From contig DIXM01000011.1 of NCBI GenBank assembly GCA_002436025.1, positions 1 to 64,000 on the forward strand: a stretch of DNA of 64,000 nt. Reading direction: 5' to 3'. The number at the start of each line of letters is the position of its first letter. Position 1 is the stretch's first letter. A program made the translations under genes and the position numbers. Below, piece by piece: positions 42,879 to 51,476 of this stretch. The stretch is from a candidate division Hyd24-12 bacterium UBA6080. Lineage in GTDB: Bacteria > Fermentibacterota > Fermentibacteria > Fermentibacterales > JCC-6. The notes beneath the pieces are model-generated. The model was not told where the DNA came from and made no database searches. It was given only the letters and a program-made list of their open reading frames with translations.

Positions 42879-43193
42879 TTGAGCGAAAGCCTTGAATCGC
42901 TTCTCGGGGCGGAAGCCCGGGCTGCGGAAGTTATTGAAAGAGCCGGCCGGGAGGCGCTGGCCGAGAGGAACTCGATCCCGGGGGCACTGAAGGAGATCGA
43001 GGACAGGTACGAAACCGCCCTCGCAGCCGCGGAGGAGAGAGAAACGGCCAACATCGCCACCGAGACCCTGGCTTACCGCGAAGAGCTTCGCCGAAAAAGG
43101 GAAGGCATCGAGGAACGGATGGGGGAGAAGTCCCGTGAGCTCCAGGGGAAGGCGTTTGAACTCCTTCGGGGCAGAATACTGCAGGGCACCTGA
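42879..43193 (+). CDS. V-type ATPase peripheral stalk subunit G/H
   Basis: 104 residues, almost entirely coiled coil rich in Ala, Glu and Arg (AEVIERAGREALAERN ... RREELRRKREGIEERMGEK), as in NtpF/AhaH/subunit G. It pairs with subunit E as the peripheral stalk of the rotary ATPase. Start is TTG at 42879, with AAAGGGTGG upstream. First gene of the operon G-I-K-E-C-F-A-B-D. Confidence 0.8.
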   Translation: MSESLESLLGAEARAAEVIERAGREALAERNSIPGALKEIEDRYETALAAAEERETANIATETLAYREELRRKREGIEERMGEKSRELQGKAFELLRGRILQGT

Positions 43194-43195
43194 GA

Positions 43196-45199
43196 ATGGC
43201 CAGGGAAAACGTTGTAAAAGTCGAGATCCTCTGTCATCATGCGCATCGCTCCGATGTTCTGGCCATCCTTGAGCGTTCGGGCATGGTTCATCTTATCGGA
43301 GCCGATTCAGCAGTTATTCCCGGGTTTGAGCGGTTCATCTCCGACAGCGTTGAAGAGCTTCGGGAACTCAGACTGAAACTCGACCGCGCCATTCAGTTCC
43401 TTTCCGGTTTTCTCGAGGGAAAAAGCCCGACCGAGCTTCTGGTAACCCGGGATGCTCTTGAAAGGGTCCTTTCTGACCAGTCACTCCGCAAGGCAACGGA
43501 ACAGGCATCTTCCCTCTCGGGGGAGATCATCGAGACCGGTCAGGCCATCCGTGATCTTGAGGCAAGGCGCCGTTTTCTTGAGCAATGGGCGTTCCTGCCC
43601 TGCCGTTTCGACCTGGTAGGGCGACAGGGGGCGTTCACGGTTTTCGCGGGCTCCATCCCCGACGCGCAAGCCGTCGCAGTTGCGCTTTCGGGCGAGTTCG
43701 AAACCTCGGGTGTTTTCCCCCATGGCGGAGACAAACTTGTTTGCGTTGTCCATGCAGACCAGGCGGCGGTTTTCGGCGAAAGGCTCTCCTCCTTCGGGTT
43801 CATTCCGGGCGAATTCGCGGGATTCTCGGCTGAACCCGCTCAAGAAGCTCTGAAACTGGACAAGGCTCTCGAGGAGAGCAGGGTCAGGCTCGTCCGGATT
43901 GAGAAAGAGTCCCGCTCGCTGGCCGGAAGGCTTTCCGAGATCAGGATGCTCTACGACGCAGTGGGGCTTGCTGTAACCAGACATGAGATAGCATCCGGCG
44001 GGCTCTCTTCCGGCAGTGTTCTCGTCCTGCACGCCTGGATTCTCAAGGGCGATGTGCAAAGGCTTCGGGAGGAACTCGAGAAACTCGCGGCGGCAGGTAT
44101 CGAAGAGATCCAACCCGGGCCGGACGAGACCCCTCCCGTGTTCCTTACCGAGACTGCCACGGTGGACCCCTACCTTCTCCTCACCGACATGTTCGGGCGT
44201 CCCGCGGGAGCCGATCCCGACCCCACCCCTCTCTTCGCACCCTTCTACGCCCTTTTCTTCGGGATCTGCATCGGCGACGTGGGCTACGGTGCCGCCCTGG
44301 TGCTGGGAAGCGCGATCGGCATCTGGCTGAACAAGCGCAGGGGAGGCAGTACGCGGTTTTTCAGGCTCATCCTCCAGGGGGGGATTGCAGGCATCGTTTC
44401 AGGAGTGTTCCTGGGAGGCTGGTTCGGTATCGAGTTCTACTCCCTTCCAGAATACCTTCAGGCCCCGGCCATGCTTCTCAACGGCCTTGTCCCCGGGTAC
44501 GCTCCCGGAAAGCCCGGCTTCTCGGTATCAAACCAGTTCCTTTACCTGACACTGGCCCTCGGTCTTATCCAGCTGTCCTGGGGAGTGATCGTCAATCTTC
44601 CCAAACGTCTGAGACAGGGAGACGGTTTTGCGGCTGTGCTGGAACAGGGTGGCTGGCTGCTGGCCATCGTCGGCCTGTTCCCCTGGCTGTTCAACCGCTA
44701 CCTCCTCAACGGCGCGCTCTACGACATCAGCGGCCCGGCTGACAAGGTCTTCCTCATCCTTCTGGCTGCGGGAGCGCTCATTATCTTCATCATGGGGGGC
44801 AGGGCGGCCGCAAGCATCGGCGGAAAAGTAGGCCTTGGCGCTTACGCCACCTACGGCATAGTCAACCTTCTGGGCGACGTTCTCAGCTACTCCCGGCTTT
44901 TCGCCCTGGCCCTTTCCAGCGCCATCATTGCGCAGGTCATCAATGAGATAGCCGGAATGCTCGCGGGAAGCATCGCCGGTGTGGGGATCGTCCTTGCCAT
45001 CCTGGTCCTGGTGGCCGGGCATTTGTTCAACCTCGCCATGGCCGTCCTTTCCGGATTCATTCACACGGCCAGGCTTCAGTTCGTCGAGTTTTTCGGAAAG
45101 TTCTACGAGGGAACGGGAGTTCCATTCTCTCCGCTGCGCTTCCAGCCGCGGTTCGTACGCATTGGTGATATCACTCAGATGAAAATGAAACCAGAATGA
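43196..45199 (+). CDS. ntpI: V-type ATPase subunit I (a-like membrane subunit)
   Basis: 667 residues. The N-terminal ~330 residues are cytoplasmic and coiled-coil rich; the C-terminal half has about seven membrane segments, with the family signatures DPTPLFAPFYALFFGICIGDVGYG and GDVLSYSRLFALALSSAIIAQVIN; the arginine in SYSRLFAL is the likely essential arginine facing the ring. It carries the ion half-channels of the enzyme. ATG two bases after subunit G. Confidence 0.94.
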   Translation: MARENVVKVEILCHHAHRSDVLAILERSGMVHLIGADSAVIPGFERFISDSVEELRELRLKLDRAIQFLSGFLEGKSPTELLVTRDALERVLSDQSLRKATEQASSLSGEIIETGQAIRDLEARRRFLEQWAFLPCRFDLVGRQGAFTVFAGSIPDAQAVAVALSGEFETSGVFPHGGDKLVCVVHADQAAVFGERLSSFGFIPGEFAGFSAEPAQEALKLDKALEESRVRLVRIEKESRSLAGRLSEIRMLYDAVGLAVTRHEIASGGLSSGSVLVLHAWILKGDVQRLREELEKLAAAGIEEIQPGPDETPPVFLTETATVDPYLLLTDMFGRPAGADPDPTPLFAPFYALFFGICIGDVGYGAALVLGSAIGIWLNKRRGGSTRFFRLILQGGIAGIVSGVFLGGWFGIEFYSLPEYLQAPAMLLNGLVPGYAPGKPGFSVSNQFLYLTLALGLIQLSWGVIVNLPKRLRQGDGFAAVLEQGGWLLAIVGLFPWLFNRYLLNGALYDISGPADKVFLILLAAGALIIFIMGGRAAASIGGKVGLGAYATYGIVNLLGDVLSYSRLFALALSSAIIAQVINEIAGMLAGSIAGVGIVLAILVLVAGHLFNLAMAVLSGFIHTARLQFVEFFGKFYEGTGVPFSPLRFQPRFVRIGDITQMKMKPE

Positions 45200-45233
45200 A
45201 AATGACCACCAGTCCACAGGGAGGACAACAAAA

Positions 45234-45689
45234 GTGACAGTCAATCTCATAGCCTATATGGGTGCCGCCCTTGCCTGCGCCCTGGCCGGAATCGGCAGTT
45301 CTGTGGGAGTCGGCATAGCAGCCCAGGCAAGCACGGGTGTCATGAGCGTGGACCCAAAGAAATTTGGAAAGCTGCTCCTGCTCTCCGCCCTCCCGGGTAC
45401 CCAGGGTATCTACGGGTTCGTCATCGCCTTCCTGCTTCTGCAGAAGATCGCCGGGATCAGTGCGCTCGAACCCGCGGATGCATGGGTAATTTTCACCGCG
45501 GGGCTTCCGGTGGGGCTCGCCGGCCTTCTTTCGGGGATCCACCAGGGCAAGGTCTGCGCTTCCGGCGCAATGATGACGGCGAAGCAGCCCGATGACTCCG
45601 GGAAAGCCCTTATTCTGGCTGTTTTCGTAGAGTTCTACGCCATTCTCGGCTTCCTCGTCAGCTTCCTCATGCTCGGACAGATCGGTTAA
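45234..45689 (+). CDS. ntpK: V-type ATPase membrane-ring subunit K with Na+-binding residues
   Basis: 151 residues, four membrane helices in two hairpins (duplicated c-subunit). The residues that coordinate Na+ in Enterococcus hirae NtpK (L61, T64, Q65, Q110, E139) have counterparts here as L53, T56 and Q57 in LPGTQGIYGF, Q104 in GIHQGK, and E133 in VEFYAILGF. Only the second hairpin carries the carboxylate, as in NtpK. Na+ coupling is therefore predicted. GTG start with GGGAGG about 9 nt upstream. Confidence 0.93.
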   Translation: MTVNLIAYMGAALACALAGIGSSVGVGIAAQASTGVMSVDPKKFGKLLLLSALPGTQGIYGFVIAFLLLQKIAGISALEPADAWVIFTAGLPVGLAGLLSGIHQGKVCASGAMMTAKQPDDSGKALILAVFVEFYAILGFLVSFLMLGQIG

Positions 45690-45694
45690 CGGGA

Positions 45695-46285
45695 ATGTCC
45701 CTCGAGGCCATAAGGCAGAAGATCATTCAGGACGCAGAATCCGAGGCGGAGCGTATACTTTCCCAGGCCCGTCATGAGAAGGAGGCCGCTCTTGAGGAAA
45801 CCCGCTCCAGGCTGACCGTCAGGGCGGAAAAGGACCGGGTCAGGCTTCTGGAAAACCTGCGGGACAAAAAAGCCCGAATGCGGGAGAATGCTCTTCGAAG
45901 CGAGGAAAGAAACCTTCTGAACACCCGCCGGAGCCTCATTGATGATGCACTGAACAGGGCCGTTTCAGACCTGGTGGCAAGCCGGGAGTACACTGACCTG
46001 ATAGCTTCATTTCTTAAAAACTGTGATCTGACAGGGGTTGTGGATGTCATCATCTCCGAAAATGACGTGGAAAGGATCACCCAGTCATTCCTCTACAGCC
46101 ATTCATCCTCCTCTATGAGGTTCCGCCTGTCCCCGGAGCGTCACTCTTCCAGGGGCGGTGTCATCCTCAGATCCGGCAAGGTCAGCCAGAACGCCACGCT
46201 GGACATGGTGGCATCCCTGGTTCATGAAGAGCTTGTCATGGAGCTTTCGCAGCTTCTTCCACTCGAGAGGCTGGAGGACCTGTGA
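45695..46285 (+). CDS. ntpE: V-type ATPase subunit E
   Basis: 196 residues. The N-terminal half is a long charged coiled coil (RQKIIQDAESEAERILSQARHEKEAALEE), and the C-terminal half is a small alpha/beta domain (GGVILRSGKVSQNATLDMVAS matching the family's GG-V...NTLE pattern). Forms the peripheral stalk with subunit G. ATG five bases after ntpK; its stop overlaps subunit C. Confidence 0.88.
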   Translation: MSLEAIRQKIIQDAESEAERILSQARHEKEAALEETRSRLTVRAEKDRVRLLENLRDKKARMRENALRSEERNLLNTRRSLIDDALNRAVSDLVASREYTDLIASFLKNCDLTGVVDVIISENDVERITQSFLYSHSSSSMRFRLSPERHSSRGGVILRSGKVSQNATLDMVASLVHEELVMELSQLLPLERLEDL

Positions 46286-47247
46286 GTTCCTCCTGGGAGT
46301 ACGCCGCCGGAAGGATAAGCGCCCTCGAATCCACACTGATTTCCGAACGGACATGGGGCCAGATCATGGGAACCCAGGGGCCTGACGAACTGCTGAAGGT
46401 TCTCGGTGACACCTGGTACGGGCGCCTCATTCACGGTGACTCGATCGAGCAGGCCCTGAACAGGGCGGTTTCAATGGCGGAGACCGAACTCATGGAGCTT
46501 GACCCCGGCATTGGTCTTGCCAGCGCGATCCTTCTCCGCCGTGACGTGAGGAACGCCAGGTACGCCTGGAAGAACATGGCTTCGGGCGGCGAGGGCGGCG
46601 TCCCCTTCGAAGAGGAGGGAACCCTGCCCGTCTCCCTTCTCATCAAGGCATGGACCGATCCGGCACGGGCGGGAGAACTGCCCGTATTGTTCAGAACTGC
46701 GCTCGAGGCAGCGCAGTCCGCCCAACCAGCCGACAGCATCAGGATCGACATGATACTCGACCAGCTCGCGGCGCAGGTTGAGCGGGTTCATCTGGCTCCC
46801 CTCGACCCCGGACTCGACGCCTTCATAGAGACCCGTACAGAACTCAGAAACTTCCTTACAGCGGGCAGGCTTGCTGCCGGAAACCCGTCCACCGGGCAGC
46901 TCGAGGGTTTTCTTCTCCCCGGCGGCTTCCACTCGATAGACGAGATCACCGACGCCACAAGGAAGAACCGTCTTCCCGAAGCGCTTGGGGAAACGACGGG
47001 ACTCGAGGCCGCTGCGGCGGCCCTGAAGGAAGCCCTGGACGGAGGTTCGTTCCTGCCCTTTCAAAGGGAAAGCGACAGGACCTGCCTTAAACTTCTCGCG
47101 GAACTTGCAGCAAGGCCCTTCGGTCCCGGGTTGCTCTTCTCCTACGTGCTGCGCAGGGAGTTCGAGGCCGTGCATCTCAACCTTGTCACCGCCGCCCGCA
47201 AGGCGGACGTGAATACCGCGAAGCTGCTCGCGCGGCTTCCCAGGTGA
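46282..47247 (+). CDS. ntpC: V-type ATPase subunit C (AC39/d-type)
   Basis: 321 residues, all helical. It starts with SSWEYAAGRISALESTLISERTW and carries the segment DPGIGLASAILLRRDVRNARYAWK typical of AC39 subunits. It forms the socket linking the central rotor to the membrane ring. GTG start overlapping the ntpE stop (GTGA). Confidence 0.88.
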   Translation: MSSSWEYAAGRISALESTLISERTWGQIMGTQGPDELLKVLGDTWYGRLIHGDSIEQALNRAVSMAETELMELDPGIGLASAILLRRDVRNARYAWKNMASGGEGGVPFEEEGTLPVSLLIKAWTDPARAGELPVLFRTALEAAQSAQPADSIRIDMILDQLAAQVERVHLAPLDPGLDAFIETRTELRNFLTAGRLAAGNPSTGQLEGFLLPGGFHSIDEITDATRKNRLPEALGETTGLEAAAAALKEALDGGSFLPFQRESDRTCLKLLAELAARPFGPGLLFSYVLRREFEAVHLNLVTAARKADVNTAKLLARLPR

Positions 47248-47258
47248 ATGGAGAATAG

Positions 47259-47585
47259 ATGACCGAAGGGCGAACCGCGTTCATGGGCGACGCCGACTCG
47301 GTGCTGGGCTTCAGGGCACTGGGAGTGGAGACTTACTCCCCCGGTGACAGGGAGAGTATTCGAAAGACGTTTTCCCGTCTTGTGAGGGAAAAAGTGTCGG
47401 TGATAATGGTCACCGAGGACATGTTCGAAAAGCTTGCGGACATGGTGGCCGATACACTCGGCCTGCCAGTGCCCGCGGTCGTGGTGTTGCCCGGGGTTTC
47501 AGGCAGCCGCCGCCGGGGAGAGGATGCCATAAGAACACTGATCATCAAAGCCGTTGGAGTTGATCTGATGAGCGAGGATGAATAG
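47259..47585 (+). CDS. ntpG: V-type ATPase subunit F
   Basis: 108 residues. Small Rossmann-like domain: FMGDADSVLGFRALGVETY, then IMVTEDMFEKL and PAVVVLPGVSGSRRRGEDAIRTLIIKAVGVDL, all standard for subunit F, part of the central rotor shaft. ATG start 11 bases after ntpC. Confidence 0.92.
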   Translation: MTEGRTAFMGDADSVLGFRALGVETYSPGDRESIRKTFSRLVREKVSVIMVTEDMFEKLADMVADTLGLPVPAVVVLPGVSGSRRRGEDAIRTLIIKAVGVDLMSEDE

Positions 47586-47599
47586 CCGGAGGAAGCCGA

Positions 47600-49369
47600 A
47601 TGCATCACGGAAGGATTGACAAGATAGCCGGGCCTTTGGTGGTGGCCACGGGAATGACCGAGGCCAGGATGTACGACGTGGTCTACGTTTCCGACTACCG
47701 GCTGATAGGTGAGATCATTGAACTCAAGGGGGACAGGGCAAGCATTCAGGTCTACGAGGAAACGGCCGGTCTGAAGCCCGGTGATCCCGTGTACGAAACG
47801 GGTCTTCCCCTCTCCGTCGAACTTGGCCCGGGGCTTCTCACTTCTATCTACGACGGCATACAGCGACCGCTTGACAAGGTGCGGGAGCAGGCCGGGGACT
47901 GGATAGGCCGTGGGATCAACATCCCGGGGCTCGATCACGGGAAAAAGTGGGGATTCTCTCCTGAACTGAGCCCCGGAACCTCCGTTGGCGGAGGGGAAGT
48001 GATCGGATCGGTCCAGGAGACCGAGCTCATCCTGCACAGGGTCATGGTCCCGCCTGGTACGGCGGGTGAAGTGAAGTGGGTTGCCCCGGCCGGTGACTAC
48101 ACGATCGATGAGGACGTGGCAAGGGTGAAACTGGCCGACGGCACGATACGCAACCTCACGATGCTTCAGAAGTGGCCTGTCAGAAAGCCCAGACCCATTG
48201 CAACAAAGCTTGCGCCCAATGAACCCCTGATCACCGGTCAGAGGGTGGTGGACGCGTTCTTCCCTGTTGGCAAGGGGGGGACCGCCTGTGTCCCCGGACC
48301 GTTCGGGAGCGGTAAAACGGTCATACAGCACCAGCTCGCCAAATGGGCCGATTCCGAGATCGTGGTCTATGTGGGCTGCGGAGAGCGCGGCAACGAGATG
48401 ACCGACGTGCTGCAGGAGTTTCCGGAACTTGAGGACCCAAAGAGCGGAAAGCCCCTGATCCTCAAGACGGTCCTGGTGGCCAACACATCCAACATGCCCG
48501 TTGCCGCCCGGGAAGCCAGTGTGTACACCGGCATAACCATTGCCGAGTACTTCCGTGACATGGGTTACTCGGTCGCTCTCATGGCCGATTCCACCAGCCG
48601 CTGGGCCGAGGCCATGAGGGAGATGAGCGGCAGGCTCGAGGAGATGCCCGGCGAGGAGGGTTACCCAGCCTACCTCGGCACCCGCATCGCCGAGTTCTAC
48701 GAACGGGCCGGCAAGGTTGAGTGTCTCGGAGGCCAGGGCCGCAGCGGTGCGCTTACGGTTGTCGGCGCAGTAAGCCCTGCGGGAGGCGACCTGTCCGACC
48801 CTGTCGTTCAGGCCACGCTCAGGGTGGTGAAGGTTTTCTGGAGCCTTCAGGCAAACCTGGCGTACATGCGCCATTTCCCGGCCATCGGTTGGCTGGACAG
48901 CTACTCCCTTTACATCCGGAACCTGAGGGGCTACTACGACGAGACCCTTGGCGCGGGATGGGTGAAGATGGTCACCAGATCGATGGCCCTTCTTCAGGAA
49001 GAGGCCAACCTTCAGGAGATCGCCAGGCTGGTGGGCGCCGAGTCCCTCTCTCCCGAGGATCAGCTGGTCCTCTACACAAGCCGCTCCATCCGCGAGGACT
49101 TCCTTCACCAGAACGCCTTCCACCCCGTTGACACCTACGCTTCCATTGAGAAGCAGAAGGCAATGCTCGAAGTAATCATGCACACCCATGACGGCATGGG
49201 CCGCGCGCTCAAAGCCGGTGTGGCGCCCCGTGACCTTTTTGCCTTCGCCTTGAAGGAGAAGGTGGCGGGAATGCGCTACCTTCCCGAAGAGCACATATCA
49301 GCGATCAATGAGCTTAAGGACCTTATCACCGCAGAGCTTGACTCCATGGTGGAGAAGGCCGGTCTGTAA
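47600..49369 (+). CDS. ntpA: V-type ATPase catalytic subunit A
   Basis: 589 residues. Walker A is GPFGSGKTV, the catalytic glutamate lies in GCGERGNEM, and Walker B in VALMADSTSRWAEA. The non-homologous ~90-residue insertion typical of subunit A is present between the N-terminal barrel and the ATPase core. It hydrolyses or makes ATP in three alternating A/B pairs. ATG start with GGAGGAAG upstream. Confidence 0.97.
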   Translation: MHHGRIDKIAGPLVVATGMTEARMYDVVYVSDYRLIGEIIELKGDRASIQVYEETAGLKPGDPVYETGLPLSVELGPGLLTSIYDGIQRPLDKVREQAGDWIGRGINIPGLDHGKKWGFSPELSPGTSVGGGEVIGSVQETELILHRVMVPPGTAGEVKWVAPAGDYTIDEDVARVKLADGTIRNLTMLQKWPVRKPRPIATKLAPNEPLITGQRVVDAFFPVGKGGTACVPGPFGSGKTVIQHQLAKWADSEIVVYVGCGERGNEMTDVLQEFPELEDPKSGKPLILKTVLVANTSNMPVAAREASVYTGITIAEYFRDMGYSVALMADSTSRWAEAMREMSGRLEEMPGEEGYPAYLGTRIAEFYERAGKVECLGGQGRSGALTVVGAVSPAGGDLSDPVVQATLRVVKVFWSLQANLAYMRHFPAIGWLDSYSLYIRNLRGYYDETLGAGWVKMVTRSMALLQEEANLQEIARLVGAESLSPEDQLVLYTSRSIREDFLHQNAFHPVDTYASIEKQKAMLEVIMHTHDGMGRALKAGVAPRDLFAFALKEKVAGMRYLPEEHISAINELKDLITAELDSMVEKAGL

Positions 49370-49383
49370 CCGGAGGTGACGAC

Positions 49384-50772
49384 ATGATCAAGGAATACAC
49401 CACAACAGTTGAGATCTCCGGGCCGCTGATGCTGGTGGACGGAGTAACGGATGTCAGTTTTGAGGAGCTTGTGGAGATTGAGCTCCCATCGGGGGAGATA
49501 CGCCACGGAAAGGTGCTCGAGATAGACTCCAGAAGGGCTCTCGTCCAGCTCTTCGAGGGCTCGAGCGGAACCGATCTGGAGAAGTGCCGGGTTCGCTTCC
49601 TGGGCAAGGGAGTGGAGCTGGGGGTGAGCACCGAGATGCTCGGCAGGGTATTCGACGGGCAGGGCAGACCCCGGGCACCCTTCGATACAGCCCCGCCAAT
49701 CGTTCCCGAGAAGATGATGAACATCAACGGCGCGCCCATAAACCCGTACGCAAGGGATTACCCCGCCGAGTTCATCCAGACAGGTTTCAGCAGCATTGAC
49801 GGCATAAACACCCTGGTTCGCGGACAGAAGCTTCCGGTCTTCAGTGCAAACGGTCTGCCCCACGGCGAGGTGGCTGCGCAGATCGCGCGCCAGGCAAGGG
49901 TTCTGGGCAAGGGTGAGAGCTTCGCGGTGGTCTTTGCAGCCATGGGCATCACCTTTGAGGAAGCCGACTATTTCATCCGCGATTTCAAGGCAACGGGCGC
50001 CATGGACCGGGCAGTTGTCTTTTTGAACCTTGCGGACGACCCGGCCATCGAGAGGATCTCCACCCCCCGGATGGCGCTCACTGCCGCCGAATACCTCGCC
50101 TACGAGAAGGACATGCACATCCTCGTGATCCTCACCGACATGACCAACTACTGCGACGCCCTCAGGGAGATAAGCGCAGCCCGCAAGGAGGTTCCGGGAA
50201 GAAGGGGTTACCCGGGTTACCTGTACACCGACCTTGCCTCGATATACGAGAGGGCGGGGCGTATCAAGGGCAGGAAGGGTTCAATCACCCAGATCCCCAT
50301 CCTCACAATGCCCGAGGATGACAAGACCCACCCCATTCCCGACCTTACGGGCTACATCACCGAGGGGCAGCTCATCCTCAACCGCGAGTTGCACAAGAAG
50401 GGCATCTACCCCCCCATGGACGTCATGGAGTCGCTCTCCAGACTGAAAGACAAGGGTATCGGCAAAAACAAGACCCGCGAGGATCACGCCGACCTTTTCA
50501 ACCAGCTCATGGCGGCGTACTCCGCCGGCAAACAGGCCAGAGAGCTTTCGGTCATCCTTGGAGTGGCGGCGCTCAGCACGCTGGACAGGCAGTTCATGGA
50601 GTTCGCCGAGGAGTACGAGAAACGCTACATCAGCCAGGATGATCACGAGGACAGGGGTATCGAGGAAACCCTCAACCTTGGATGGGAGCTTCTGAAGCAC
50701 CTGCCCAGGGAGGAGATGAAGCGTATCCGGCCCGAGTACCTCGACCGCTACTGGCCCGTGGAAAAGGCCTGA
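49384..50772 (+). CDS. ntpB: V-type ATPase subunit B
   Basis: 462 residues. Non-catalytic nucleotide-binding subunit; the P-loop position is degenerate (FSANGLPHGEVAAQIARQA) as expected. Other marks are MGITFEEADYFIRDF, LTDMTNYCDALREI and RRGYPGYLYTDLASIYERAG. ATG start with GGAGGTG about 5 nt upstream, 14 bases after ntpA. Confidence 0.97.
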   Translation: MIKEYTTTVEISGPLMLVDGVTDVSFEELVEIELPSGEIRHGKVLEIDSRRALVQLFEGSSGTDLEKCRVRFLGKGVELGVSTEMLGRVFDGQGRPRAPFDTAPPIVPEKMMNINGAPINPYARDYPAEFIQTGFSSIDGINTLVRGQKLPVFSANGLPHGEVAAQIARQARVLGKGESFAVVFAAMGITFEEADYFIRDFKATGAMDRAVVFLNLADDPAIERISTPRMALTAAEYLAYEKDMHILVILTDMTNYCDALREISAARKEVPGRRGYPGYLYTDLASIYERAGRIKGRKGSITQIPILTMPEDDKTHPIPDLTGYITEGQLILNRELHKKGIYPPMDVMESLSRLKDKGIGKNKTREDHADLFNQLMAAYSAGKQARELSVILGVAALSTLDRQFMEFAEEYEKRYISQDDHEDRGIEETLNLGWELLKHLPREEMKRIRPEYLDRYWPVEKA

Positions 50773-50773
50773 C

Positions 50774-51424
50774 ATGGCGCTTCAGGTCCGGGCCACCAGA
50801 ATGGAGCTGCTTCAGCTCAAGCGCAGGGTAAAGCTTGCCCTCAGAGGCCACAAACTGTTGAAAGACAAGCTTGACGAGCTGATGCGCCAGTTCAAGCTGC
50901 TGATCGCCGAGTACGGCGGCGCGAGGGTCTCACTTGAGAAGGAACTGCACAAAGCCTACGGCCAGTTCCTCTTTGCCCGGGCGGCAATGCACCGGGAAGC
51001 GATGGATGACGCCCTTGCACACCCCGGCGCCAGGGCCGTGGTCACCACAGACACCCGCCGGGTCATGAACCTTACCCTTCCAGTCTTTCGCGTTTCCATT
51101 GAAGGCGCCGTGCGGAACTACGGCCTGTTTGACACGCCCCCCGAGCTGGACGAAGCGCTCGGGGTGTACAGGCACGTGCTCCCGGCCATCATCAGGCTGG
51201 CGGAACAGGAAAAGGCCATCACCCTCATAGCCCACGAGATAGACTCGACCCGCCGCAGGGTGAACGCTCTCGAGTACGTTCTGATACCCGACTACGAGTC
51301 AGCCATATCAAGGGTGAGGCTTAAGCTTTCGGAGATGGACCGCTCCAACACCACGAGGCTCATGAAGGTGAAGGAGATGGCCGACGCGAAACGGGAAATT
51401 GCAATTGGGGGACACAATACTTAA
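50774..51424 (+). CDS. ntpD: V-type ATPase central-shaft subunit D, C-terminus supplied by a palindromic element
   Basis: 216 residues. Two long helices form the rotor shaft: N-terminal TRMELLQLKRRVKLALRGHKLLKDK and C-terminal VNALEYVLIPDYESAISRVRLKLSEMDR are hallmarks. The last residues (GGHNT) and the stop codon lie inside the left arm of a 68-bp inverted repeat, so the native end seems to have been replaced or trimmed; the functional helices are intact. ATG one base after ntpB. Last gene of the operon. Confidence 0.95.
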   Translation: MALQVRATRMELLQLKRRVKLALRGHKLLKDKLDELMRQFKLLIAEYGGARVSLEKELHKAYGQFLFARAAMHREAMDDALAHPGARAVVTTDTRRVMNLTLPVFRVSIEGAVRNYGLFDTPPELDEALGVYRHVLPAIIRLAEQEKAITLIAHEIDSTRRRVNALEYVLIPDYESAISRVRLKLSEMDRSNTTRLMKVKEMADAKREIAIGGHNT

Positions 51425-51474
51425 CTATTTTACTGATTGAAAAGTCGTATAAATAGTTAGGTGTTGTGTCCCCC
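51407..51474. repeat. 68-bp imperfect palindrome (REP/MITE-like element) between convergent genes
   Basis: Two 24-base arms (51407-51430 and 51451-51474) are complementary except for two positions that would be G:U pairs in RNA. They start GGGGGACACAA and end TTGTGTCCCCC and enclose a 20-base AT-rich spacer. The left arm encodes the end of NtpD including its TAA stop; the right arm ends two bases before the stop of the radical-SAM gene. The GC-rich tips with an AT-rich middle resemble REP-type elements moved by RAYT transposases rather than a simple terminator, though it could also end transcription from both sides. Confidence 0.7.
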
Positions 51475-51476
51475 GC

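Noticed and set aside
47333..49294. 653-codon open frame antisense to ntpF/ntpA
   Set aside because: It lies opposite two clearly real V-ATPase genes, and its translation is His/Gly/Val-rich with no family pattern; a GC-rich codon-bias shadow.
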